21,807 bases of DNA from an uncultured Collinsella sp. (GTDB taxonomy: Bacteria; Actinomycetota; Coriobacteriia; Coriobacteriales; Coriobacteriaceae). Position 1 is the first letter of the stretch. Each line of letters begins with the position of its first letter. The position numbers were made by a program, and so were the translations under genes. The stretch spans positions 1 through 21,807 of the forward strand of contig URTZ01000013.1 in NCBI GenBank assembly GCA_900550825.1, in the 5' to 3' direction. Below are positions 6,919 to 14,768 of this stretch, piece after piece. The notes below the pieces were generated by a model. The model was not told where the DNA came from, did no database searches, and saw only the letters and a list, made by a program, of their open reading frames with translations.

Positions 6919-8145
6919 ATGGATTTTTCTCCGGCGGATCTGTTCCGTTCAACCAAAACCGGCTCTCGCAGCAGCCTGGACCGTGTCAACAAGCAACTTT
7001 CGGCCTCGCGCGGCACGTTTCGCCAAAAGGTGCATATCGGTGTGCTCGTGGCTACTGTGGCCCTCGTCGCCTACGGTGCCATCATTATCTGGTCGGCTTC
7101 GCAGTTTAAGGCCGATGCTTCGTTCTCACGCCATCTGCTGGGAATTGGAATCGGTACGGTGCTGGCGGTGCTGGTCTGGCGTACCGACCTGCGCGGTATT
7201 TCCAATTTCTCGACGGCGTTGCTCGTCATCGACCTGATCGTGATCCTCTCGCCCAAGATTCCGGGTCTGTCCTATACAGGCGGTCTGGGCATGACGGGCT
7301 GGATCAAGATTCCCGGTATCGGCTTGACATTCCAGCCGGTTGAGCTTGCCAAGCTCATCACCATCTTCTTTATTGCTACGCTTGGCTCGCAGTATAACGG
7401 TCGCATCGATACCGTTCGTGACTACGTCAAGCTCTGCGGCATGCTGTCCATTCCGTTTTTGGCCGTCGTTGCCATGGGCGACCTGGGCTCGGGCCTGGTC
7501 GTGCTGGTTTCGGGCGCCATCGTCATTTGTATGAGCGGTGCACGCCGCGAATGGGTGCTGTCGACCTTGGCCCTGCTCGTGGGCCTGGTGGCCCTCGTCC
7601 TGGCGCTCGATTCGGTCTTTGATTCGTTGCTCGGCCACGATGTGCTCATCAAGCAGTATCAGATGAACCGTCTGACGGTCTTTATCGACCCCGATAATGC
7701 CGATTCGGACGATGCCTACAACCTGCAGCAGTCGCTTATCGCCGTTGGCTCGGGCGGCTTCTTTGGTAAGGGCCTGGGGCATGCGACGCAGTCGGCCGGC
7801 GGCTTTCTGCCTGAGTTCCACACCGACTTCGTCTTCGCCTTCCTGTCCGAGACCTTTGGCTTTTGCGGTTCCTTTTTGCTCCTGTGCCTCTACGTGCTGC
7901 TGATCTTTTCGACGATTCGCGTCGCCTTTAAGTGTGAGTCGCTCTTCTTGCGGCTCTCATGCGTAGGTATCGTCGGCATGTGGGCATTCCAGACTTTCGA
8001 AAACATCGGCATGTGCATCGGCATGATGCCGATTACCGGTATTCCGTTACCGTTTATTAGCTTCGGTTCGTCTTCGATGATGATTCAGCTGCTGACGGTG
8101 GGTATCGTACAATCCATATGGCGGCATCGTTCGGGCGCCGCGTAA
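6919..8145 (+). CDS. rodA: SEDS peptidoglycan glycosyltransferase RodA
   Basis: RodA polymerises lipid II into glycan strands in the membrane and works as a pair with PBP2. The 408-residue product has a cytoplasmic N-terminus of about 35 residues followed by about ten membrane segments. Family motifs are FQPVELAKL (about 138-146), MGDLGSG, YNLQQSLIAVGSGGFFGKGLG, PEFHTDFVFAFLSE with Asp 303 (the conserved Asp of the HTDF motif implicated in catalysis), and GIPLPFISFGSSSM near the end. AGGAGG (6908-6913) overlaps the PBP2 stop and is 5 nt before the ATG, so the two partners are probably translated together. RodA rather than FtsW is favoured by the mre/PBP2 context. Confidence 0.95.
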   Translation: MDFSPADLFRSTKTGSRSSLDRVNKQLSASRGTFRQKVHIGVLVATVALVAYGAIIIWSASQFKADASFSRHLLGIGIGTVLAVLVWRTDLRGISNFSTALLVIDLIVILSPKIPGLSYTGGLGMTGWIKIPGIGLTFQPVELAKLITIFFIATLGSQYNGRIDTVRDYVKLCGMLSIPFLAVVAMGDLGSGLVVLVSGAIVICMSGARREWVLSTLALLVGLVALVLALDSVFDSLLGHDVLIKQYQMNRLTVFIDPDNADSDDAYNLQQSLIAVGSGGFFGKGLGHATQSAGGFLPEFHTDFVFAFLSETFGFCGSFLLLCLYVLLIFSTIRVAFKCESLFLRLSCVGIVGMWAFQTFENIGMCIGMMPITGIPLPFISFGSSSMMIQLLTVGIVQSIWRHRSGAA

Positions 8146-8163
8146 CCGCTGGAGGGGTTTGCT

Positions 8164-9093
8164 ATGAAAATTCCCGTAGATAAGCTGACCCGCGCTTTTA
8201 AGATGGGCGCGTCCGTTAAGAAGGATTCCGATACGCCGGTGCGCGTCTCGGTCTATCTGGATTCGTCCGCCTCGCGCTTTCTGGCCGAGACGGTGCGTGA
8301 CGCCTTTGTGCCGCAGACGACCTCGGGCATTGTGCGCGTCGAGCGTCTGGGGGAGGAGCGAATTGCTCCAAAGACCGATACCGATGTGGTGCTGGTGCTC
8401 TCGTGTGGTTCCGACCGCTTGGAGAGTGCCGTGCAGGAGCTCGTGATCGCCGGCGCGCCCGTGTGCGTGCTTGCCGAGTCTGCTGTGGAGGTGCCGTTTA
8501 TCGAGGAGTCCACGCCCATGCTCGGCATGGTAGCGGCAACCGATAAGACGTATCTGCTCGAGACGCTTGCCCGCTGGATTCTCGATCGCACCGACAAGGA
8601 AACGGCTTTTGCGGCGAACTTTGCCTTCATGCGCATCGCGGCGGCCAACCGTATCATCACCTCGTGCGCGCTCACCAATATGGCGACCGGTGCACTGGTG
8701 TTTTTGCCGGGCGCCGATTATCCCGTTATGGCGCTGGCGCAGGTGGGCATGCTCTTTGAGCTCGCTGCCGTCTTTGGACGCGGCATTAAGCCCGAGCGCG
8801 GCTACGAGGTCGCGGGCGTGCTTGCCGGCGGTCTTGTGATCCGCGCGGTTACCCGCGCGCTCGTCAAGCAGACGCCGCATATTGGGTTTGCCGTCAAGGC
8901 GCTCACTGCTGCCGCGGGCACCTATGGCATGGGCCGTGCGCTCGTTTCGCTCTACGAGCGCGATGTCGACTACAGCCGTGCCAACGAGGTGGTCACTGCC
9001 ACGTTCTCCCGCGTTCGCGATCTGGTGACCACGGTCGCGGGCGCTACCCGTCCCATGGCGTCCTATCAGGACGCATCAGATCTCGCTGCTTAG
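8164..9093 (+). CDS. DUF697/YcjF-like membrane-associated protein, function unknown
   Basis: The product has 309 residues. Residues ~25-130 alternate predicted strands and helices (VRVSVYLDSSASRFLAETV, DTDVVLVLSCGSD, GAPVCVLAES), looking like a Rossmann-type fold without a visible P-loop. Residues ~155-275 resemble DUF697: NRIITSCALTNMATGALVFLPGADYPVMALAQVGMLFELA with the conserved Pro-x-x-Asp region near 182, and an Ala/Gly-rich hydrophobic second half. DUF697 domains often accompany Era-like GTPases, but no GTPase motifs are present here. It follows rodA by 18 nt with GGAGGGG as ribosome binding site, so it should be co-expressed with the elongasome genes. The family call is moderate; the role is open. 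Confidence 0.72.
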   Translation: MKIPVDKLTRAFKMGASVKKDSDTPVRVSVYLDSSASRFLAETVRDAFVPQTTSGIVRVERLGEERIAPKTDTDVVLVLSCGSDRLESAVQELVIAGAPVCVLAESAVEVPFIEESTPMLGMVAATDKTYLLETLARWILDRTDKETAFAANFAFMRIAAANRIITSCALTNMATGALVFLPGADYPVMALAQVGMLFELAAVFGRGIKPERGYEVAGVLAGGLVIRAVTRALVKQTPHIGFAVKALTAAAGTYGMGRALVSLYERDVDYSRANEVVTATFSRVRDLVTTVAGATRPMASYQDASDLAA

Positions 9094-9103
9094 GGGTTTT
9101 CCG

Positions 9104-10981
9104 TTGCGCGTTGCATACCAAGATTGTTTTCATTTAATTGAGCCGTTGCTCGCCAAGGTCGAGAAGCCGAGCCGCTATATCGATCACGAGTGGGGCACGC
9201 TTTCCAAGGCCGATGCCGACTACCGTTGCTGCCTGATCTACCCGGATGTGTACGAGGTTGGTCTGCCCAACCAGGGCATCGCCATCCTCTACAACATTCT
9301 TAACCAGGCCGAGGGCATCTCTTGCGAGCGTGGCTATGTGCCGTGGCCCGATATGGGTGACGCCATGCGCGAGGCGGGTATTCCGCTGCTCTCGCTCGAG
9401 GGTGCAGCGCCGGTCGCTTCGTTTGATATTGTCGGCTTGCATGTTCCGCACGAGATGGCGGTGACGAACTTCCTCGAGGCTCTCGACCTCGCTGGCATTC
9501 CGCTGTTAGCGGCCGACCGAGGCGAAGACGACCCCATCATCATCGCCGGTGGTCCCTCGGTGTACAACCCCGAGCCGTACGCGGCCTTCTTCGATGCCAT
9601 CCTCATCGGTGAGGGCGAGGAATCGCTGCTCGAGACCTGCCAGCTGCATCGCCGCCTGCGTGACGAAGGGGTCCCGCGCGCGCAGATTGTTGAGCAGCTT
9701 GCATCCATTGCCGGCAACTACGTGCCGTCGCTCTATGAGGTTCGTCACGACGAGCCCTGCTCGCCGCATGGCTACACCGTGCCGCGTGAGGGCAAGGATG
9801 CGCCGACCGTGGTCTACAAGCGCGTCGTCGAGGATTTCGGCGCCACGAATCCGCTGTCGCAGTCGTGCGTGCCCTATGCGCAGTTGGTCCACGACCGTCT
9901 GTCTATCGAGATCCTGCGCGGCTGCGCCCGCGGCTGTCGTTTTTGCCAGGCCGGCATGACGTATCGCCCGGTGCGCGAGCGCTCGGCCGACCAGATCGTC
10001 TCGTCGGTGATTCAGGGTCTGGAAAAGACTGGCTATGACGAGGTGTCGCTGACCTCGCTCTCCACGACCGACCACTCCTGCATTCGCGACGTGCTCGGCA
10101 GGCTCAACCGTCGCCTGGAGGATACGGGTATTCGCGTGTCTATTCCATCGCAGCGCCTGGATTCGTTTGGCGTGGATATGGCCGAGTCGGTCGCCGGCGA
10201 AAAGAAGGGCGGCTTGACGTTCGCGCCCGAGGCCGGCAGCCAGCGCATGCGCGACATCATTAACAAGAACGTGACCGAGGAGGACCTGGACCGTGCGGCC
10301 AAGGCGGCCTTCGAGGCCGGCTGGAACCGCATGAAGCTCTACTTTATGATGGGCCTTCCCGGCGAGCGCGACGAGGACATCGTGGCCATCGCCAATCTGG
10401 CCGATCACGTGCTGGAGCTCGGTCGTTCCGTGGTGCCCAAGGCTCGTCGCGGCTCGATCTCGGTGTCGATCTCGGTTTCGGTCTTTATCCCCAAGGCTGC
10501 CACGCCGTTCCAGTGGTGCCCGCAGCTCGACTACGACGACGTCAAGCGTCGCCAGAAGTTGCTTATCACGAGCGTTCGCAACCGTGCCGTCCGCGTGCAT
10601 TACCACGATGCCGAGACCTCGCTCATCGAGGCCGCGCTGTCCCGCGCCGGTCGTGACATGACGCCCGTCATCATCGACGCTTGGCGCTCGGGCTCTCGCT
10701 TTGACGCCTGGGTAGAGCATTTCTCGCTCGATAACTGGAAGGAGGCTGCTGCCAAAAACGGCATCGACCTCAATGAGCTCGTGCACCTGCCCTACGAGTT
10801 GGACTGGCGCCTGCCGTGGGAACACGTGAGCCCCGGCTGCACGCGCGGCTTCCTCGAGCGCGAGTACCGTCGCTCGCTCGAGGGCGTCACGACTCCCGAC
10901 TGCACCCGCACGTCGTGCACCGGCTGCGGAATCTGCCCCACGCTCCACGCCAAGAATGTCTTGATGGGTGATCGCGCATGA
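9104..10981 (+). CDS. uncharacterised radical SAM protein (TIGR03960-type)
   Basis: The 625-residue product has an N-terminal cobalamin-binding-like region (YPDVYEVGLPNQGIAILYNILN, FDIVGLHVPHEMAVTNFLEAL, GGPSVYNPEPYAAFFDA) and a radical SAM core whose cluster motif is C274-x3-C278-x2-C281 (CARGCRFC). No canonical DxHxxG cobalamin motif was seen. A second cysteine group near the C-terminus, C600-x4-C605-x2-C608-x2-C611, could hold a further Fe-S cluster. This architecture matches a conserved family with no known substrate, usually next to or fused with a DUF2344 protein, as here (4-bp ATGA overlap with the next gene). The TTG start follows AGGGG (9092-9096) by 7 nt. A 12-bp tandem duplication lies at 10454-10477. 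Confidence 0.9.
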   Translation: MRVAYQDCFHLIEPLLAKVEKPSRYIDHEWGTLSKADADYRCCLIYPDVYEVGLPNQGIAILYNILNQAEGISCERGYVPWPDMGDAMREAGIPLLSLEGAAPVASFDIVGLHVPHEMAVTNFLEALDLAGIPLLAADRGEDDPIIIAGGPSVYNPEPYAAFFDAILIGEGEESLLETCQLHRRLRDEGVPRAQIVEQLASIAGNYVPSLYEVRHDEPCSPHGYTVPREGKDAPTVVYKRVVEDFGATNPLSQSCVPYAQLVHDRLSIEILRGCARGCRFCQAGMTYRPVRERSADQIVSSVIQGLEKTGYDEVSLTSLSTTDHSCIRDVLGRLNRRLEDTGIRVSIPSQRLDSFGVDMAESVAGEKKGGLTFAPEAGSQRMRDIINKNVTEEDLDRAAKAAFEAGWNRMKLYFMMGLPGERDEDIVAIANLADHVLELGRSVVPKARRGSISVSISVSVFIPKAATPFQWCPQLDYDDVKRRQKLLITSVRNRAVRVHYHDAETSLIEAALSRAGRDMTPVIIDAWRSGSRFDAWVEHFSLDNWKEAAAKNGIDLNELVHLPYELDWRLPWEHVSPGCTRGFLEREYRRSLEGVTTPDCTRTSCTGCGICPTLHAKNVLMGDRA

Positions 10982-11790
10982 GTGAGCGCCTGACCGATAA
11001 CCCCACGCTCTTTAGACTTCGTGTTCGCTATGGCAAGCGCGATCGCCTTAAGTACCTGGGCCATCTCGAAGTAATCCATACCATTGAGCGCATCGTGCGC
11101 CGTGCGGGACTTCCCTATGCCGTCACGCAGGGCTTCTCCCCGCACATGCGCGTGGGCTTCTCTTCGGCGCTACCGGTGGGTACGTCGTCGACCTGCGAGT
11201 GGTATGACCTGTTTATGACCGAGTTCGTGGCGCTCGACGAGGCGTTTGGGCGCCTGGCTGCGGCGTCTCCGGCCGATCTGGCGCCCATCGAGGCGGCGTA
11301 CATCGACGTGCGCACGCCGGCATTGACGGCGCAGCTCACGCGCCTGTCGTATCGCATCGACCTGCATCTGGACCCCGAGGCGCCCGTAAGCGCCGACGAG
11401 GTGCGTCGTGCGATCGACACGCTGCGCGCGGACCATGGCATCGACTACGCGCGCGGCAAAAAGAGCAAGCGCTTAGATTTGGATCACACGCTCGTGGGCT
11501 ATGAGCTCACGGCGGGGGAGCGCCCGGACCATTTGGTGCTCATGCTCGACACCCATGCCGACAACGAGGGCTCCATGCGTCCGGAAATTTTGCTTTCTGC
11601 GGCTGATGTTTTGTTGCAGGGCTTGACCCCGGGCGTGGATGCACCTATTGTTTCCACCGGTATGCAAGACCTCGTGACCATCTGCTCCTACGATGTCGAG
11701 CGTCAGAATCAAGCATGCGAGGACGACGAGGGCCGACTCGTCAGCCCCATACCTGTGCGAACTTGTGGATTTGCTTCACATACTCGTTGA
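10978..11790 (+). CDS. radical SAM-linked DUF2344 (TIGR03936) protein
   Basis: The 270-residue product opens with family hallmarks: RLRVRYGKRDRLKYLGHLEVIHTIER, then LPYAVTQGFSPHMRVGFSSALPVG within the first 65 residues. The family is found next to, or fused to the C-terminus of, TIGR03960 radical SAM proteins; its activity is unknown. The start ATG overlaps the upstream TGA (ATGA at 10978-10981), which implies translational coupling and probably a complex. It has no signal peptide or membrane segment, so it is cytoplasmic. In many genomes a ribonuclease E/G gene lies between this pair and rplU; here rplU follows directly, and its -35 box overlaps this gene's stop codon. Confidence 0.88.
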   Translation: MSERLTDNPTLFRLRVRYGKRDRLKYLGHLEVIHTIERIVRRAGLPYAVTQGFSPHMRVGFSSALPVGTSSTCEWYDLFMTEFVALDEAFGRLAAASPADLAPIEAAYIDVRTPALTAQLTRLSYRIDLHLDPEAPVSADEVRRAIDTLRADHGIDYARGKKSKRLDLDHTLVGYELTAGERPDHLVLMLDTHADNEGSMRPEILLSAADVLLQGLTPGVDAPIVSTGMQDLVTICSYDVERQNQACEDDEGRLVSPIPVRTCGFASHTR

Positions 11791-11815
11791 CGGGGGTATT
11801 TTCGCCTGCTACTAT
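11787..11815 (+). promoter_or_regulatory. promoter of rplU-rpmA
   Basis: A -35 box TTGACG (11787-11792), a 17-bp spacer and -10 TACTAT (11810-11815) preceded by TGC form an extended -10 promoter. The -35 box overlaps the stop codon of the DUF2344 gene. Transcription should start near 11822, giving a leader of about 36 nt before the rplU ATG at 11858; that is too short for an autoregulatory leader structure of usual size. Confidence 0.75.
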
Positions 11816-11857
11816 ATTCGGCTGTTGCACTAACTGATGCATGAAGGGCAAGTAAAC

Positions 11858-12232
11858 ATGTACGCAATCGTTAACACGGGCGGCAAGCAGTACAAGGTCG
11901 CCACCGACGATGTCATCACCGTCGAGAAGATCGAGGGCAATGAGGGCGACAAGGTCACCCTGCCGGTTATCTTCCTCAACGATGGTAAGAAGATCGTCAC
12001 CGATCCCGACAAGCTGGCCAAGGCCAAGGTTACCGCTCAGATCGTTGAGCAGTTCAAGGGCGAGAAGCAGCTGGTCTTCAAGTTCCACAAGCGCAAGCGC
12101 TATCGTCGTCTGAAGGGTCACCGTCAGCAGCTCACCAAGCTGAAGATCGTGAAGGTTCAGGCTACCTCCCGCGCCAAGAAGGCTGTCAAGGCAGAGGCTG
12201 AGGCTGTTGCCGAGGCTCCCGTCGCCGAGTAG
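11858..12232 (+). CDS. rplU: 50S ribosomal protein bL21
   Basis: bL21 binds 23S rRNA in the large subunit. The N-terminus MYAIVNTGGKQYKVATDDVI and the RNA-binding stretch FKFHKRKRYRRLKGHRQQLTKLKI are diagnostic. ATG at 11858 is chosen because it gives the family's N-terminus and is preceded by GAAGGG at 9 nt; ATG at 11837 would add seven untypical residues. The product is 124 residues, longer than the usual ~103 because of an Ala/Glu/Val-rich C-terminal tail (KAEAEAVAEAPVAE). It is driven by the promoter at 11787-11815 and followed by rpmA after 33 nt. Confidence 0.97.
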   Translation: MYAIVNTGGKQYKVATDDVITVEKIEGNEGDKVTLPVIFLNDGKKIVTDPDKLAKAKVTAQIVEQFKGEKQLVFKFHKRKRYRRLKGHRQQLTKLKIVKVQATSRAKKAVKAEAEAVAEAPVAE

Positions 12233-12265
12233 ATTACACTCGTAACGAAAGAGTAGGTATACACA

Positions 12266-12523
12266 ATGGCACACAAAAAAGGACTCGGTTCCTCCCGTAA
12301 TGGCCGTGACTCCCGCGGTCAGCGCCTTGGCACGAAGCGCTATGCCGGCCAGACGGTAACCACGGGCACGATTCTCGTCCGTCAGCACGGCACGCACATC
12401 CACCCGGGTGAGAACGTTGGCCGTGGTAAGGACGACACGCTGTTTGCGCTGGTCGACGGTACCGTTGAGTTCCACAAGGGTATCAAGCACAGGGTCAGCG
12501 TACGCCCGCTCGCGAACGCGTAA
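12266..12523 (+). CDS. rpmA: 50S ribosomal protein bL27
   Basis: bL27 reaches the peptidyl transferase centre with its N-terminus. The 85-residue sequence starts MAHKKGLGSSRNGRDSRGQRLGTKRYAGQ and includes GTILVRQHGTHIHPGENVGRGKDDTLF, both highly conserved. There is no N-terminal extension of the Firmicutes type that needs Prp cleavage; the mature AHKKG start is encoded directly. Length is normal. It forms one unit with rplU and is followed by a terminator-like hairpin. Confidence 0.97.
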   Translation: MAHKKGLGSSRNGRDSRGQRLGTKRYAGQTVTTGTILVRQHGTHIHPGENVGRGKDDTLFALVDGTVEFHKGIKHRVSVRPLANA

Positions 12524-12548
12524 TTCACCCTTCATAGAGCACATATGT

Positions 12549-12592
12549 GGGAGGCACTTGAGTTTTAGGATTCAAGGGTCTCCCTCTTTTTT
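12549..12592 (+). terminator. intrinsic terminator-like hairpin between rpmA and obgE
   Basis: Arms 12549-12561 and 12572-12584 pair as GGGAGGC/GGTCTCCC (one G-U), one A-G mismatch, then CTTGA/TCAAG, around a 10-nt loop. TCTTTTTT follows at 12585-12592. This fits intrinsic termination after rpmA. Only 16 nt separate it from the obgE start, and they hold the AGGAGG ribosome binding site but no promoter, so it probably acts as a partial terminator. Confidence 0.8.
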
Positions 12593-12608
12593 GTAGGAGG
12601 CGATTCTG

Positions 12609-14075
12609 TTGTCACAGTTCACCGATATCAGCCGCATTAACGTGTGCGGCGGCGACGGCGGAGCCGGATGCATGTCGTTTAGGCGTGAGGCATTTGTCCC
12701 CAAGGGCGGCCCCGATGGTGGCGACGGCGGTCGTGGCGGCAACGTCGTCATCCAGGCCGATGCTCAGCTGTCTTCGTTGATCGATTACCGCTTTAAGCAT
12801 CACTTCCGCGCCGAGCGCGGCACGCACGGGCAGGGTGCCCGTCGTAACGGTAAAAGCGGCGAGGACCTGATCCTGAAGGTTCCCATGGGCACCGTGGTGC
12901 GCGAGCTCGACCCCGAGACGCAGACCCCGATGTTCGAGATTGCCGACCTGGTGCACGACGGCGAGCGCGTTGTCGTGGCGCCCGGTGGCGCCGGCGGTCT
13001 GGGCAATACGCACTTTGTGACGTCGGTGCGTCGCGCTCCGGCCTTTGCCCAGCTCGGCGAGCCTGCCGAGGAGCACTGGATCGAGCTCGAGATGAAGCTT
13101 ATGGCTGATGCCGCGCTTGTGGGCTTTCCCTCGGTGGGTAAGTCATCGCTCATTGCGCGCATGAGTGCCGCCCGCCCCAAGATTGCTGACTACCCGTTTA
13201 CCACGCTCGTGCCCAATCTGGGCATGGTGCGTGCCGGCGAGTACTCCTATGTCGTTGCCGATGTCCCCGGCCTCATCGAGGGTGCGAGCGAGGGCAAGGG
13301 CCTGGGCCATCAGTTCCTGCGCCACATCGAGCGCACGGCACTCATCATGCACGTCGTCGATATGACGGGTGGTTTTGAGGATCGCGATCCGGTCGAGGAC
13401 TATCGCATCATCAACCGCGAGCTCGAGCAGTATGGCGCCGAGCTTTCGGAGCGTCCGCAGATCGTCGTCGCTAACAAGTGCGATGCGCCGGGCACGGCTG
13501 ACAAGATTGCCGACCTTAAGCGCGCAGCGCTCGACGATGGCCATATGTTCTTTGCCGTGTCTGCTGTTACGGGCGCCGGTCTCAACACGCTGATGCTTGC
13601 CGTGGGCGAGCAGGTGGCTAAGCTCCGCGCCGAGCTGGCGGTTGCTGATGAGCCGGTCGATCTGCGCGACGAGGAGTGGGAGCGCCGCCGTCTGCAGCGC
13701 GAGAAGCGTTTCCGCATTGTCCAGGAAGAGCCCGGTGCCTTCCGCGTGGTCGGTCGTGCCATCGAGCGCATGGTCATCCAGACCGACTGGGAAAACGAGG
13801 AAGCCGTCATTTACCTGCAGCATAAGTTTGCGCGTATGGGTGTTGACGACGCGCTCGAGAAGGCCGGTTGCCGTGCGGGCGATGAGGTCCGCATTTGCCA
13901 GCGCGCCTTCGACTTTGAGGGCGCTGAGGACTTCTCGGAGTACGAGGAGCTCGAGGATGCTGACGAGGACGTTGCCGTTGAAGCCATTGGCGTGGCCGAT
14001 GCTGCGGATGAGGGCGTCGAGGTTGTCGATGCGGCGGATGCCGCGGGCGATGCCGAGACCTCGGAGGGCGAGTAA
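12609..14075 (+). CDS. obgE: GTPase Obg, 50S assembly factor
   Basis: The 488-residue product has the three expected domains: a Gly-rich Obg fold (1-~160, GGDGGAGCMSFRREAFVPKGGPDGG), a GTPase domain (about 165-335) with G1 GFPSVGKSS near 172, G3 DVPGLIEGA, G4 NKCD near 289-292 and G5 SAV, and an OCT domain (about 365-435). A strongly acidic, Ala-rich tail of ~50 residues follows. Obg binds the 50S subunit and links GTP/ppGpp state to ribosome maturation. The TTG start at 12609 is fixed by AGGAGG (12595-12600), 8 nt before it. It is co-directional with bL21 and bL27 genes, the usual order, but lies behind a terminator. Confidence 0.96.
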   Translation: MSQFTDISRINVCGGDGGAGCMSFRREAFVPKGGPDGGDGGRGGNVVIQADAQLSSLIDYRFKHHFRAERGTHGQGARRNGKSGEDLILKVPMGTVVRELDPETQTPMFEIADLVHDGERVVVAPGGAGGLGNTHFVTSVRRAPAFAQLGEPAEEHWIELEMKLMADAALVGFPSVGKSSLIARMSAARPKIADYPFTTLVPNLGMVRAGEYSYVVADVPGLIEGASEGKGLGHQFLRHIERTALIMHVVDMTGGFEDRDPVEDYRIINRELEQYGAELSERPQIVVANKCDAPGTADKIADLKRAALDDGHMFFAVSAVTGAGLNTLMLAVGEQVAKLRAELAVADEPVDLRDEEWERRRLQREKRFRIVQEEPGAFRVVGRAIERMVIQTDWENEEAVIYLQHKFARMGVDDALEKAGCRAGDEVRICQRAFDFEGAEDFSEYEELEDADEDVAVEAIGVADAADEGVEVVDAADAAGDAETSEGE

Positions 14076-14078
14076 GCC

Positions 14079-14756
14079 ATGTCGCTGCGCGGTGGAATCG
14101 GTCTGCCCGAGCTTCCTCTAGAGGACGGGCGGGAGTTTAGGCTCGGCATTATGGGCGGCACATTCGACCCGATTCATTACGGGCACTTGGTGACTGCCGA
14201 GCAGGCGCGCGAGTCGCTCGACTTGGACGCTGTGCTCTTTATGCCGGCGGGCTCTCCTGCCTTTAAGCTTGACAAGCCGGTGACGCCTGCCGAGGACCGT
14301 TATGCCATGACGGTCCTCGCCACCGCCGCGAACCCGGCCTTTTTGGCGAGCCGGTTCGAGATCGACCGTCCGGGCGTAACCTATACGGCCGATACGCTTC
14401 ATGCCCTTCGCGACTTTTACCCGCCGCAGGTAAAGCTCTACTTTATTACGGGCGCCGACGCGATTATCGATATTGTGACTTGGCATGATGCCGAACGAAT
14501 CGCTGAGCTTGCTACCTTTATTGCGGCGACACGACCGGGCTTTGATATCGATACGGCGCGTGCCCGAATCAAAGAGTCGGGGCTGCCGTTCGATGTGCGC
14601 TATATTCAGATTCCGGCGCTGGCGATCAGCTCGACGAACATTCGCAAGCGAGTTGCCCGCGGCATGAGCGTGCGCTATCTTACGAGCGAGTCCGTGCTCG
14701 GCTACATTCGCAAACGCAGGCTATATGCCGATTTGGGCCAAGAAGATTTTGAGTGA
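14079..14756 (+). CDS. nadD: nicotinate-nucleotide adenylyltransferase
   Basis: NadD transfers AMP from ATP to nicotinate mononucleotide, giving deamido-NAD in NAD synthesis. The nucleotidyltransferase motif IMGGTFDPIHYGHLVTAEQ lies near residues 24-42 and the second motif SSTNIRKRVARG near the C-terminus; DAVLFMPAGSPAFK and FITGADAIIDIVTWHDAERI are also family-typical. Length is 225 residues. About 20 residues before the first strand form an extension without good family support; the ribosome binding site before ATG 14079 is weak (GGGCGAG), and it starts 3 nt after obgE, so it is probably translationally coupled. It is followed directly by yqeK, as in many Gram-positives. Confidence 0.94.
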   Translation: MSLRGGIGLPELPLEDGREFRLGIMGGTFDPIHYGHLVTAEQARESLDLDAVLFMPAGSPAFKLDKPVTPAEDRYAMTVLATAANPAFLASRFEIDRPGVTYTADTLHALRDFYPPQVKLYFITGADAIIDIVTWHDAERIAELATFIAATRPGFDIDTARARIKESGLPFDVRYIQIPALAISSTNIRKRVARGMSVRYLTSESVLGYIRKRRLYADLGQEDFE

Positions 14757-14768
14757 TGGGGGTCTACG

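Noticed and set aside
9506..10948. 480-codon minus-strand frame over the radical SAM gene
   Set aside because: The + strand has the full radical SAM motifs; the reverse translation is a low-complexity Arg/Ala/Gly/Val sequence without motifs.
11837..11857. Upstream ATG as the start of rplU
   Set aside because: It adds seven residues not seen in bL21, while ATG 11858 gives the family N-terminus with a good ribosome binding site.
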